This document shows, in pieces, positions 1-8,210 of a stretch of 27,121 nucleotides of DNA. Position 1 is the stretch's first letter; every line of letters starts with the position of its first letter. The position numbers and the translations under genes are program-made. The notes beneath the pieces are model-generated. The model saw only the letters and a list, made by a program, of their open reading frames with translations. It made no database searches and was not told the DNA's origin. Where the stretch lies: positions 1-27,121 of the forward strand of contig NZ_CANCLE010000037.1 in the NCBI RefSeq assembly GCF_947378715.1, read 5' to 3'. This DNA comes from Phenylobacterium aquaticum (lineage in GTDB: Bacteria; Pseudomonadota; Alphaproteobacteria; Caulobacterales; Caulobacteraceae).

Positions 1-1566
1 CCAGTCGAAGCGCCCCTCGTCCCCGAAGGCGTAGAACACCACGCCGTTGGGGAACATCACGAGGGAGATGCCGCCATAGCCCGACAGGAACGGCGTCCAG
101 ACCGGTCGCGCGCAGCCGATCAGGTCGGAGATGTCCCGGGCCCAGACGCCATGGGCGTAGCGGAACCTCGGCGAACCCGCCGGCCAGCCGGCCTCGACCC
201 TTTGCAGCGCCTCGCCGATCAGCCTGGAATCGAACAACTCATCCTGCCGGGCCTGGTTGATCGGCGACAGGAACAGGCCAAGCCGCGCGGCGTCGTCGGG
301 GCGCAGGAACAGGCCCCAGCCGGTGAAGGGCTGGCGGGCGGCGTCCAGAGTCCGGCGGGTTTCGTCGAGGGCTGGGCTGAGCTTCAGATCGCGCCAGATC
401 GGTCGCAGCACCGCGTCATAGGGATCGCCGCCCACTGCGCCGGCCAGGGCCTCGCCCAGCAGGTAGCTGTCGGTCGTATGATAGACCCAGGTCCCGCCCG
501 GCGCGGCCCGGCGCGGATAGTGACCGCAGGCGAAGGCCAGCTTCTCCGCGCGGGTCTGCGACAGGAAGAACCCCGCCATGTCGGTCGCGTCTTCATCCGC
601 CTCATAGGCCTTGGCGCCATAGCGCCCGGTGGTCATGTCGAGCAGGTCCAGCGCGGTGACATCGGTCCAGGGATCGGCGGCTTGGCAGTCCGGGACGAGG
701 CTCACCACAGGCCGCCGGGCCAGGCCAGGACGCTCCCGCTCCAACCGCATCAGGCCCAGCCCTCCGACCAGGGACTTGGCCAGGGAATAGGACGGCAGCA
801 GCCGGCCTTCGCAGAAGGGGTCGACGCCGAACCGGGTCGGACAGGGCGCGGCGTAATTCACGCCGTCGGCCACCAGCCCATAGACCGCCTGGTCATCGCC
901 TGAAGCCTGGGCCAGGGCGGCCAGGCTCACCCCGGGGTGTTTCGCGACCAGCTCCGCCAGGGGCCGAACGGGAGCCTGGGCCGCACGGGTCTCGCGGTCG
1001 CGGGCGATCCGGGCGTCGCGATCGGCCGGCGCGCCGGGGACGAACCGCGCCCGGGGCGCCGCCCAGGCGTCGAACTTGGAATAGAGACAGGTCTCCGCCC
1101 CGATCCGAACCTCTGCCCCCGACACGGCCCCGGCGGTCAGGACCAGGCGCAGCAGGCCGTTGTGGACGCAGTTGGCGTTGGTCTCGCGCAGGGCCACCGG
1201 CAGGACCGCCACATCGCCCTTCGCAGTCGACCAGACCCGGCCAGGTCCCACCGACCAGTCCCAGGCGGCCGATCCACCGCCCTCGGGAACCTCGGCGATC
1301 AACCGTCCGCCGTCATCGGCGACGCTCAGGGCGAGCGCCGGCCAGGCCAGGCGCAGATCGGGCCCCCGTGGCGGGTCATCGTCGCGCAGAACCTTGAGCC
1401 CGCCCGGCCGCGCGCCGAAGGTCAGGGTCAGGCGGCCCTCGAAGGGATGGGCCGGCGCCCGCGCCTCTGGCGGCGGTGTGAAGGCGGCCATGGTGGGGGG
1501 CGCGGCCCGCGCCGTCCCGGCCAGCAGCGCGGCGGCCAACAGCCCCAGGAACAGCGGCTGTCTCAC
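1..1566 (-). CDS. Exported beta-lactamase-fold serine hydrolase (partial, C-terminus missing)
   Basis: My own reading of the minus strand gives 522 uninterrupted codons from a GTG start, running off the left edge. The start overlaps the upstream stop as GTGA, so translation is probably coupled. The N-terminus (MRQPLFLGLLAAALLAGTARA) is a clear Sec signal peptide with a likely ARA cleavage site, so the enzyme should be periplasmic or secreted. Residues about 28-150 form an N-terminal region I do not recognise, with two cysteines. The catalytic domain follows, with the SxxK motif S261-L-A-K264 inside SYSLAKSLVGG and, further on, a tyrosine motif in a WVYHTTDSYLLG segment. Both fit the class C beta-lactamase/EstB/NylB (6-aminohexanoate-dimer hydrolase) superfamily, whose members hydrolyse esters, amides or beta-lactams through an acyl-serine. 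It is the last visible gene of the receptor operon, which suggests it processes an extracellular ligand. The substrate is unknown, and a true beta-lactamase is less likely. Confidence 0.85.
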   Translation of the reverse strand, partial: MRQPLFLGLLAAALLAGTARAAPPTMAAFTPPPEARAPAHPFEGRLTLTFGARPGGLKVLRDDDPPRGPDLRLAWPALALSVADDGGRLIAEVPEGGGSAAWDWSVGPGRVWSTAKGDVAVLPVALRETNANCVHNGLLRLVLTAGAVSGAEVRIGAETCLYSKFDAWAAPRARFVPGAPADRDARIARDRETRAAQAPVRPLAELVAKHPGVSLAALAQASGDDQAVYGLVADGVNYAAPCPTRFGVDPFCEGRLLPSYSLAKSLVGGLGLMRLERERPGLARRPVVSLVPDCQAADPWTDVTALDLLDMTTGRYGAKAYEADEDATDMAGFFLSQTRAEKLAFACGHYPRRAAPGGTWVYHTTDSYLLGEALAGAVGGDPYDAVLRPIWRDLKLSPALDETRRTLDAARQPFTGWGLFLRPDDAARLGLFLSPINQARQDELFDSRLIGEALQRVEAGWPAGSPRFRYAHGVWARDISDLIGCARPVWTPFLSGYGGISLVMFPNGVVFYAFGDEGRFDW

Positions 1567-2954
1567 GCCAGACCCTGGGCGCGCAGGCTCTGAGCCAGGG
1601 GCTGGAGTTCGGCCTCATAGCGACGCCACAGCGACAGGGAGTCCCGGTAGATGGGCCGCCGGACCTGGGCGGCGCTGGCGGTCGCCGCCGGTGCGGGATT
1701 GGCGTGGAAGTCCAGGCAGGCCGGCTCCCACGCCAGCCCCAGGCTTTCGACCAGGCGGCGGCTTTCTCCGGCCTGGTCGCCGACCAGGGTCTCGTAGTCG
1801 ATCTCGACCATCCGGCCCGGCAGCACGGTCCGCCAATGGTCCATCAGCCGGTGATAGGCGCCGATATATTGGCCGAGGTCCGACTGGCTGTAGGAATAGG
1901 GACAGCCGGTGCGGAACAGGGTTTTCAAGAGGGCGTAGCCGTTGTCCATCGGATCGCGGCGGACATGGACGATCCGCGCCTCCGGCAGGCTGAGCGCGAT
2001 CAGGCCGATATAGAGATAGTTGGCCGGGGTCTTGTCGATCACCAGCGGCGCCGCGCGGCCATAGGCGGTCAGGCTGTCGCGGTAGGTCTGCCCGAGGGCC
2101 GCGAAGTCCATGCGGCCGGACCGGGCGACCATGTCGCCCTTGTCCGTCGCCCGGCCCACGGTGCGCACCAGGGACAGGGCGAAATCACTGATCTCGCCCA
2201 GGCTCTCCACCTGGCTGTGGGCGCTGAGAATCCGGTCGACCAGGGTTGTGCCGCTGCGGGGCAGCCCCAGGACGAAGACCGGTCCTGAGGGCGCGTGGCG
2301 GCTGCGGACAGCGGCCATGGTCGCGGCGTCGAACACCTCGGCGATCTGGGCCATGGTCGCCAGATCAGCCTCGACGCGATAGCTCAGCAGGCTCCGTCGC
2401 CGCGCCGCGCCACGGGCCAGCCACGACCAGGACGCCGATGCGTCGCCCAGGTCCTCATATTGCTTGGCGAGCGCGTAGCAGAGCGCCGCCTCGGCGCCCG
2501 GGCGCCGCACCCGCTCCACCGCCGCCGCCATCTCAGCCAGATGGTTCTCGGCAGGGCTCCACCTGCGCAGCGTCGCGCGATTGTAGAAGGCGTCGCCGTC
2601 GGAGGGGTCCAGGGCGATGACCTGGTCGAAGGCGTGCTCGGCGCTGGCGAGATCCCCGCAGGCCACCAGCACAGAGCCCAGGTTGTAGAGCGCGCCTGGA
2701 TCCCTGGGGGCCAGGGCCGCCGCCTGGCTGTAGCAGCGCAGGGCGTCCTCGAACCGGGCGTTGGCCATGAAGATCTCCCCCGCCGCCTGCAAGCCGCGCG
2801 CATCCCCGCTGAGCCCCGGCTCCAGCGCCAGTAGCCGGCGATTGGCCTCGTCCCGGCGGCCGGAATGAACGAGCGCCCGCACGGCCTCCAGCTCCCCGCG
2901 TCCGTCGCCGGACGCGGGTTGGCCGATCGATCGCGGGGCGCCCGGGTTGGTCAT
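1563..2954 (-). CDS. TPR-repeat sulfotransferase
   Basis: This 463-residue protein has TPR-like helices in its N-terminal third (about residues 20-150, including the repeat ALYNLGSVLVACGDLASAEH) and a C-terminal PAPS-dependent sulfotransferase domain. The 5'-phosphosulfate loop is LPRSGTT (231-237). A DKTP segment at 308-311 and the 3'-phosphate-binding strand VHVRRDP (about 329-335) follow in the expected order. The family moves sulfate from PAPS to a hydroxyl or amine acceptor, and TPR versions probably use the repeats to dock a protein or glycan. There is no signal peptide, so it should act in the cytoplasm. It starts 4 bases after the TonB receptor, whose stop codon overlaps a GAGG ribosome site, and it overlaps the serine hydrolase by 4 bases. 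The acceptor is unknown. Confidence 0.88.
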   Translation of the reverse strand: MTNPGAPRSIGQPASGDGRGELEAVRALVHSGRRDEANRRLLALEPGLSGDARGLQAAGEIFMANARFEDALRCYSQAAALAPRDPGALYNLGSVLVACGDLASAEHAFDQVIALDPSDGDAFYNRATLRRWSPAENHLAEMAAAVERVRRPGAEAALCYALAKQYEDLGDASASWSWLARGAARRRSLLSYRVEADLATMAQIAEVFDAATMAAVRSRHAPSGPVFVLGLPRSGTTLVDRILSAHSQVESLGEISDFALSLVRTVGRATDKGDMVARSGRMDFAALGQTYRDSLTAYGRAAPLVIDKTPANYLYIGLIALSLPEARIVHVRRDPMDNGYALLKTLFRTGCPYSYSQSDLGQYIGAYHRLMDHWRTVLPGRMVEIDYETLVGDQAGESRRLVESLGLAWEPACLDFHANPAPAATASAAQVRRPIYRDSLSLWRRYEAELQPLAQSLRAQGLA

Positions 2955-2958
2955 GACC

Positions 2959-5313
2959 TCAGAACGGATAGTCGAGGGTGAGGCCGACGGTGCGCGGCAG
3001 GGTGATCAGGTCCTTGGCGCCGTTGCCGTAATAGCCGTCGGCCGGATCGGTCCCCATGTAGCCTTCGGTGAACCGGCCGGTCACCCCGTCGGCGTTGAAG
3101 ATGTTCTTCACGAACAGGGTCGCCGACCACTTGTCGAAGGTCGCGGTGGCCGAGGTGTTCCAGATCTGGAACGGCGCCAGGCCGACGTTCAGCCGCGTCG
3201 AGGTGGTGACCGCGTTGCGGGTGGCCGACTGGTAGTAGCCGTTCAGCCGGCCCGTCAGCACCACCCCGTTGGACAGGGTCATGGCGTGGTCGAGGGCGAA
3301 GGTCACCGCATGCTCGGCGGTGCCGGGCAGCCGCGCGCCCTTCCGCGCCACGGGCGTCAGGCTGCCGGTCGGGGGATAGGCGTTCTCGGTCAGCTTGGCG
3401 TCGGTATAGGTGTAGCCCAGGCTGTAGTGGACGCCTTCGAGACGGCCGTCGATCTGCGCCTCCAGGCCCTGTGAGCGCGCCGTGCCGCCGTTCTGGGCGA
3501 CGAAGAAGCCCCAGTTCGGCGTCACCGTGTTGATCTGGATGTCCTTCCAGTCGACGTAGAACAGGGCGGCGTTATAGGTGATCCCGTGGCTGATCCCCTT
3601 CAGGCCGGCCTCGTAATTGACCACCCGGTCGGGGCCATACTGCTGCCAGCGGGCGTCCTCGGCATAGCGGCCGATGGTCGGCACGGCGTTGGCGCCGCCG
3701 CGCCGATAGCCCTCCGACACCGTCGCATAGGCCAGGCCCCGCTCCCCGAACTTCCAGGAGACATTGGCCTTGTAGAGCGCCTTGCTGTCCGACTTCTGGA
3801 AGCTGGCGTTGGTCGGCGCCGACAGCGACGTATAGACCGGCACGTCCATGAAGGTGTGGCTCTTGGACTGGTTGTCGAACCAGCGCACCCCGCCGGTGAC
3901 CTGCAGCCGGTCATTGACGTGATAGGTCAGCTCGCCGAACAGGGCCTTGTCGGTGAAGTCCTCGTGGCGGTCATAGGCGAAGTCCTGGTCCGACTGCACC
4001 TCGGCCTTGAAGGCCGGATAGGCCGCGTCCCACCACCGCTTGAACCCGCGCAGATAGCTGGCCTGGGTCGCGCCCAGCTTCTGCTTCTCGTAGAAGCCGC
4101 CGACCACGTAGTCGAGCGGTCCCTTGGTCTGGGAGACCAGCCGGATCTCCTCGATGAAGGCGCGGTCGGAATAGCTGCGGACCGCCGAGGCCATCGGGCG
4201 CGGGAAGTTGTAGTAGAAGGATAGCCAGCCGTTCTTGGCGTAGTAGCCGGTGTTCTCGCTGACGCTGTCGCCGTGGTGGTCGTAGGACGAGGTCGATGAG
4301 GTCAGGGTGGCGAAGCCCAGGTCGACCGTGGTCTCCAGGGCGGTCAGGCTGACCTCCCGCGACGAGGGCTCAAGCTGCACCGAGCCGTTGTCGTACTTGC
4401 CATAGACGTGGCCGTAGCCGTCCACGCCCCGGGTCACCTGGCGGCGGCCGCCGATGTCGTCCGACTGGCGCGCATAGGACAACGTCATGTCCAGCCATTC
4501 GGCGGGCTGCACCCGCAGGGCCGCGCGGCCATACTTGATATTGACGGTGTCGGCGTCCTTCTTGGTCTCATAGACCGCTGCGGAGGACAGCACGCCGTTG
4601 GGCGCCACGGGCGCGCCGGTGGAGTCCAGCTTGTAGATGTTCACGTAGTCGGTCAGGCCCGGATAGTCCTGGATGCTGCCGGTGATCCGCAGGGCCACCT
4701 TGTCGCCGAGCGGAATGTTGATCGTGCCGTCCCCGGCCCAGCCGAGCCCGCCGGAGCCCGTGACCTGGGAGGTCGTGGCGCTGACCTTGCCGCCGAATTG
4801 GCCGAGCTCGGGCGCGTGCAGGATGTAGCGGATGGTGCCGCCCAGCGAGCCCGAGCCATAGAGCGTACCCTGGGGTCCGCGCAGCACCTCGACCCGGTCG
4901 ACATCCTTCAGGGCGAAATTGGCGAACAGCGGGGTGTCGTTGACATAGCTGGACACCGGGGCGACGGCCGAGACCGCGTAGTCGCCGAGGATGGCGCTGT
5001 CGACGTTAAGGCCCCGGATCTGGATGCTGTTGGACACCCCCTGGTTCCGGTAGCCGCGATCGACCACCGAGACCCCCGGCACCGTGCGCAGCAGTTCGGC
5101 GGTGCTCTGGACCTTGGCCTGGTCGATGGCCTGGCCCGACACCGCCGAGATATTATAGGGCACGTCGAGCACCCGTTCCTCGCGCCGGGTGGCGGTGACC
5201 ACCACCTCGGCGACCGTGGCGTCGGCCGCCGGCTTGGCGGCCTCGGCGAGCGCCTGGGACGCCATCAGGGACAACGACACAGCGGTCGTCGCCATCAACA
5301 TGGATCTGAACAT
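2959..5313 (-). CDS. TonB-dependent outer-membrane receptor
   Basis: This 784-residue protein begins with a signal peptide (about residues 1-23, ending SQALA). A TonB-box-like VVVTATRREE stretch follows, then the plug domain (about 45-165) with the hallmark segments TVPGVSVVDRGYR, IQIRGLNVDS and VEVLRGPQGTLYGSGSLGGTIRY. The remainder is a 22-strand-type barrel rich in alternating aromatic residues, ending in LTLDYPF with the terminal phenylalanine needed for barrel assembly. The length is typical. It should import a specific large or scarce ligand across the outer membrane using TonB-ExbBD energy. There is no FecR/FecI pair and no siderophore gene beside it. The ATG directly abuts the stop of the nitrilase-family gene, and its GGAGG-like ribosome site lies inside that gene's last codons, so the two are surely co-transcribed. 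Context (amidohydrolase, amine permease, exported hydrolase) suggests an organic nitrogenous ligand rather than iron, which is inference. Confidence 0.95.
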   Translation of the reverse strand: MFRSMLMATTAVSLSLMASQALAEAAKPAADATVAEVVVTATRREERVLDVPYNISAVSGQAIDQAKVQSTAELLRTVPGVSVVDRGYRNQGVSNSIQIRGLNVDSAILGDYAVSAVAPVSSYVNDTPLFANFALKDVDRVEVLRGPQGTLYGSGSLGGTIRYILHAPELGQFGGKVSATTSQVTGSGGLGWAGDGTINIPLGDKVALRITGSIQDYPGLTDYVNIYKLDSTGAPVAPNGVLSSAAVYETKKDADTVNIKYGRAALRVQPAEWLDMTLSYARQSDDIGGRRQVTRGVDGYGHVYGKYDNGSVQLEPSSREVSLTALETTVDLGFATLTSSTSSYDHHGDSVSENTGYYAKNGWLSFYYNFPRPMASAVRSYSDRAFIEEIRLVSQTKGPLDYVVGGFYEKQKLGATQASYLRGFKRWWDAAYPAFKAEVQSDQDFAYDRHEDFTDKALFGELTYHVNDRLQVTGGVRWFDNQSKSHTFMDVPVYTSLSAPTNASFQKSDSKALYKANVSWKFGERGLAYATVSEGYRRGGANAVPTIGRYAEDARWQQYGPDRVVNYEAGLKGISHGITYNAALFYVDWKDIQINTVTPNWGFFVAQNGGTARSQGLEAQIDGRLEGVHYSLGYTYTDAKLTENAYPPTGSLTPVARKGARLPGTAEHAVTFALDHAMTLSNGVVLTGRLNGYYQSATRNAVTTSTRLNVGLAPFQIWNTSATATFDKWSATLFVKNIFNADGVTGRFTEGYMGTDPADGYYGNGAKDLITLPRTVGLTLDYPF

Positions 5314-6204
5314 CTACCCCTCCGTCTGATCTTGAATCTTGAGCGGCGCCGGCGGCGCCAGGCCTTGCGGCTTCTCGAGCGGGCCCAGGACGGCCAGGGA
5401 CGCGGACACCGCGCCCTCGCGATAGGGCGGGAAGCTCGCAGGACCGTCGCGATAGCTCTTCAACACCTGGCCCAGGCCGTGCCAGCCGCGCTCCCGGACC
5501 CGGCGCACATGGGCGAGGTCCAGCTCCACGGCGATGATGTCCCGGCCCGACCCGGCCTCGTAGATCACCTCGCCGCCCGGCCCGAACACCGCCGAGCGGC
5601 CATTGCCCAGGTGGCCGGCCAGGTTCACGTCGACGAAATAGCACTGGTTCTGGGCGGCGCTGGCCCGGGCGATCGCCAGTTCGACATCGCGGTCGATGGT
5701 GTTGGTCATGCCCGGGTGCAGGATCACCTCGGCGCCCATCCAGGCCAGGGTCCGGGTCGTCTCCGGGAACCACATGTCGTAGCAGATCGACACCCCGATC
5801 CGGCCGACCTGGGGAATGTCGAACACCATGCATTCGGCGCCGGCCGCGACCCCCGCCTCATAGGGTCGGAACGGGTAGATCTTGCGGTACTTGAGCACCA
5901 CCTCGCCGTTCGGATCGATCACCGGGCAGGTGTTGTAGATCACCCCATCCACCCGCTCGAAGATCGAGCCGCCGACCAGCCAGACCCGGTTATCCCGGGC
6001 GATGGCCCGCAGACGCGTCTCGGCGACGCCGCCCGGATCCTGGGCGTGGACCACCGAGGGACCATAGGCGCTCAGCTCTCCGATCAGGACGAGATCCACC
6101 CAGGACAGACGCCGCTTGGTCGCGGCGACCTCGTCGGCGATCCTGTCCAGATTGTCCCCCGCCTGCAGATCGAGCTGCAGACCGGCGACGGCCAGATGCG
6201 ACAT
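5314..6204 (-). CDS. Nitrilase-superfamily carbon-nitrogen hydrolase
   Basis: This 296-residue cytoplasmic enzyme has the full Glu-Lys-Cys triad of the superfamily: E43 in IGELSAYGPS, K108 in LKYRKIYPF, and nucleophile C141 in SICYDMWFPET. The family cleaves amides, carbamoyl groups or nitriles through a cysteine thioester. The CYDxWFPE signature and length fit the amidase branches (aliphatic amidase, beta-ureidopropionase or N-carbamoyl-amine hydrolase) better than true nitrilases, which usually carry a CWE motif. Start choice is supported by an AAGGGA ribosome site 7 bases upstream of the ATG. It follows the MocR-type regulator after a 79-base gap that holds repeats, and abuts the TonB receptor with no gap. 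Its likely role is release of ammonia or an amine from an imported amide. The exact substrate is not readable. Confidence 0.9.
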   Translation of the reverse strand: MSHLAVAGLQLDLQAGDNLDRIADEVAATKRRLSWVDLVLIGELSAYGPSVVHAQDPGGVAETRLRAIARDNRVWLVGGSIFERVDGVIYNTCPVIDPNGEVVLKYRKIYPFRPYEAGVAAGAECMVFDIPQVGRIGVSICYDMWFPETTRTLAWMGAEVILHPGMTNTIDRDVELAIARASAAQNQCYFVDVNLAGHLGNGRSAVFGPGGEVIYEAGSGRDIIAVELDLAHVRRVRERGWHGLGQVLKSYRDGPASFPPYREGAVSASLAVLGPLEKPQGLAPPAPLKIQDQTEG

Positions 6205-6268
6205 GCGAAAGTCCCTTCAACGCGTCTTGTGAAGAGACAGTGACGGTCGGGCGACGCCTCGCGTAGGA

Positions 6269-6298
6269 CCAGATTAGCTCAATCTATGGGGCCAGATT
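6269..6298. promoter_or_regulatory. Candidate MocR binding site: direct and inverted repeats
   Basis: In the gap before the nitrilase-family gene, CCAGATT occurs twice in direct orientation (6269-6275 and 6292-6298, offset 23 bases, the second inside the regulator's last codons). AGATT also pairs with AATCT (6271-6275 and 6281-6285) as an inverted repeat with a 5-base spacer. MocR/GabR-type regulators are known to use paired direct repeats near their targets. Short repeats like these can arise by chance, so this is a weak prediction. Confidence 0.3.
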
Positions 6299-8137
6299 TT
6301 CGACTTCAGTTGTGTCGCTCAACGCCGCCAGAGGCTTAATGATCCCGCGGTTGAACAGCAGGTGGTCGTCGCGGTACCAGCGGATCTGGTCGCCCTCGAC
6401 CACGGTCAGGAAGCGCGCGGTCTCGCCATAGGACCACTCTGTCCAGCGGCGGCACCAATAGTCCCCCTCCATCCACCAGGCCCCGACATCGCAGTCCTCG
6501 TGGGCGTAGCCGGCCTTGCCGACCAGCCGACCGTCGGGCAGCACATCGACCTCGTAGGGATCGCCATAGGCCGTGCGGCAGAGCAGCTTGGCCCCGGCGA
6601 TCAGGGCCTGGAGATCGCCGCCCGCCAGCCAGGTCGGTCGGGCCGGATCCAACCGGTCCAGACGCGGCTGGGTCAGACTCTGGACCACCTGGGCCAGGAC
6701 CGCGACCCCCTCGCGGATACGCGCGCGCGGTATGCCCGTCACCCCCATGCGGAAGCAGTTCTCGGCCCGGGCGGCGGTGGAATAGAACCGGTCGGCGGGT
6801 TCGATCAGCACGCCGCGCTTGGCCGCTTCATTGGCCAGTTGCCGGGCCGAGAGATCGGGAGGGCCTTCGACCCATATGGCCGACCCGTTGGCCCGGGGAT
6901 CAATCGCGACCAGTTGGGGCAGGTGATAGTTCAAGGCGTCGCGCAGGGCGTTCAGACGCTCATGCAGGGTCCGGTGCTGGCGGCCCAGGATCGCGTCATA
7001 GTGGCCTAGGGACAGGAAGAAGGCGGCCGTTCGCTGGGCGGCGCGAGGCGCCGGGCCGGAGACCAGGGTCCGCAGGCGGCGCAGCTCGCGGATCAGGTCG
7101 GCGTCGCCGACGATGAAGCCCAGGCCAAGGCCTGGGCTCAGCACATCGCAGAGGTCGGCGACATAGATCACCCGCCCCCCGCGATCCATGCTGCGCAGGG
7201 CGGGCGCGGCCTGGTCGGCGAAGCCGCCGCTGGCGGCCAGGTCATATTCCACCACCAACAGATCGGACTGCTCCGCCCGGTCGAGCAGCGCCTTGCAGCG
7301 GATCGACGACAGCCTCGCCCCGGTGGGCAGCTGACAGGCCGGGGTGACGAAGACCAGGTCGGCCGCGCCCAGGCGCTCATCGACGACCATGCCCTGGGCG
7401 TCGACCGGAACGGCGATGATGTCGGCGCCCTGGAGGCGCAGCAGATGGGTCAAGTCCGGCGGGCCTGGCTCCTCCACCGCCACCGGCGCCCCCCGGCCGA
7501 CCAGGGCGCGCGCCAATAGGCTGAAGGCCTCCCGCCGACCGCCGACCACCAGCACCTCCTCGCTGGTCGCCTGGAGGCCGCGGCGTGGCAACACCTTGGT
7601 GCGGATCTCGTGGATCAGGCGCGGGTCATCGGCCTCCCCGCCGTCCTGGCTCCATTCGGCGAATTCCTGGGCCTGGAGGGTCGAGCGGACCGCGTCACGC
7701 CACTCGGCGCCGGGCGACAGCGAGGCGTCATAGGCGCCGTCGAGGAAGGGATAGGGATTGAGCTCCCAGCTCGGCGGCGGCCGACCCTCGACATCCACCC
7801 GAACCACCGCCTGCAGCCGGGCGCGCCAAGGCGCCGAGGGCGACACAGGCCGGCTCGCCCGGTCACGTCCGGGCCGGACGGCCTCGAACAGGGCGTCGCT
7901 GACGAAGACCCCACTGCGCTCCCGGCCCGACAGATAACCGTCGGCGACCAGCTGTTGATAGACCAGGGTCACGGTGTTGCGGGCGATGTCGAGGTCCCGC
8001 GACAATCGCCGCGAGGACGGCATCCGCACGCCGGGCTCCAGACTGGCGGAGACGATCGCGTCGATGATCCTTTGCCGCAGCTGGGACTGCAGGGTCTGGG
8101 GGCTGGCGGGGTCGAGATAGAAGACAACCGCCGCCAT
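6284..8137 (-). CDS. MocR-type regulator with lost PLP lysine and extra C-terminal domain
   Basis: Residues about 5-80 are a GntR winged helix (RMPSSRRLSRDLDIARNTVTLVYQQL, then a GYLSGRERSGVFV wing). Residues about 125-490 are a fold-type I aminotransferase domain, the normal PLP- and effector-binding half of MocR/PdxR/GabR proteins. The usual lysine segment (SFSK.L.PGLRLG) reads here ADLCDVLSPGLGLG (327-340), so the Schiff-base lysine is aspartate D331 and the following arginine is glycine. The usual His before QxPTG is Cys (PACQLPTG). Residues about 495-617 are an added domain rich in Trp and with three Cys (HEDCDVGAWWMEGDYWCRRW), which lifts the length to 617 against roughly 450-500 for the family. 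It probably controls the adjoining permease-monooxygenase and/or nitrilase-receptor genes. The effector is probably not bound as a PLP aldimine. A GGGAG ribosome site 7 bases upstream supports the ATG. Confidence 0.88.
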   Translation of the reverse strand: MAAVVFYLDPASPQTLQSQLRQRIIDAIVSASLEPGVRMPSSRRLSRDLDIARNTVTLVYQQLVADGYLSGRERSGVFVSDALFEAVRPGRDRASRPVSPSAPWRARLQAVVRVDVEGRPPPSWELNPYPFLDGAYDASLSPGAEWRDAVRSTLQAQEFAEWSQDGGEADDPRLIHEIRTKVLPRRGLQATSEEVLVVGGRREAFSLLARALVGRGAPVAVEEPGPPDLTHLLRLQGADIIAVPVDAQGMVVDERLGAADLVFVTPACQLPTGARLSSIRCKALLDRAEQSDLLVVEYDLAASGGFADQAAPALRSMDRGGRVIYVADLCDVLSPGLGLGFIVGDADLIRELRRLRTLVSGPAPRAAQRTAAFFLSLGHYDAILGRQHRTLHERLNALRDALNYHLPQLVAIDPRANGSAIWVEGPPDLSARQLANEAAKRGVLIEPADRFYSTAARAENCFRMGVTGIPRARIREGVAVLAQVVQSLTQPRLDRLDPARPTWLAGGDLQALIAGAKLLCRTAYGDPYEVDVLPDGRLVGKAGYAHEDCDVGAWWMEGDYWCRRWTEWSYGETARFLTVVEGDQIRWYRDDHLLFNRGIIKPLAALSDTTEVENLAP

Positions 8138-8171
8138 GATGCGCTCCCAGCCATTGCTCTGGCCCCATCAT

Positions 8172-8190
8172 AGAGGCGCCTCTGGCGCCA
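8172..8190. other. GC-rich hairpin between fusion gene and regulator
   Basis: A 12-base perfect palindrome (AGAGGCGCCTCT, 8172-8183) overlaps TGGCGCCA (8183-8190), giving two GGCGCC units that can pair around a 3-base loop. It lies in the 73-base gap downstream of the permease-monooxygenase stop. No U-tract follows on the minus strand, so it may be an attenuating or RNA-stabilising hairpin, or an operator, rather than a full terminator. Confidence 0.35.
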
Positions 8191-8210
8191 AGGCCAGCCG
8201 CGCGAAAGGC

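Noticed and set aside
151..1593. Plus-strand frames in the left-edge region
   Set aside because: The minus strand carries an uninterrupted 522-codon serine hydrolase with signal peptide and SxxK motif; the plus frames are its shadows.
4408..6243. A 611-codon plus-strand frame opposite the TonB receptor and nitrilase-family genes
   Set aside because: Repetitive His/Gly/Asp-rich translation, no motif, and fully covered by two well-supported minus-strand genes.
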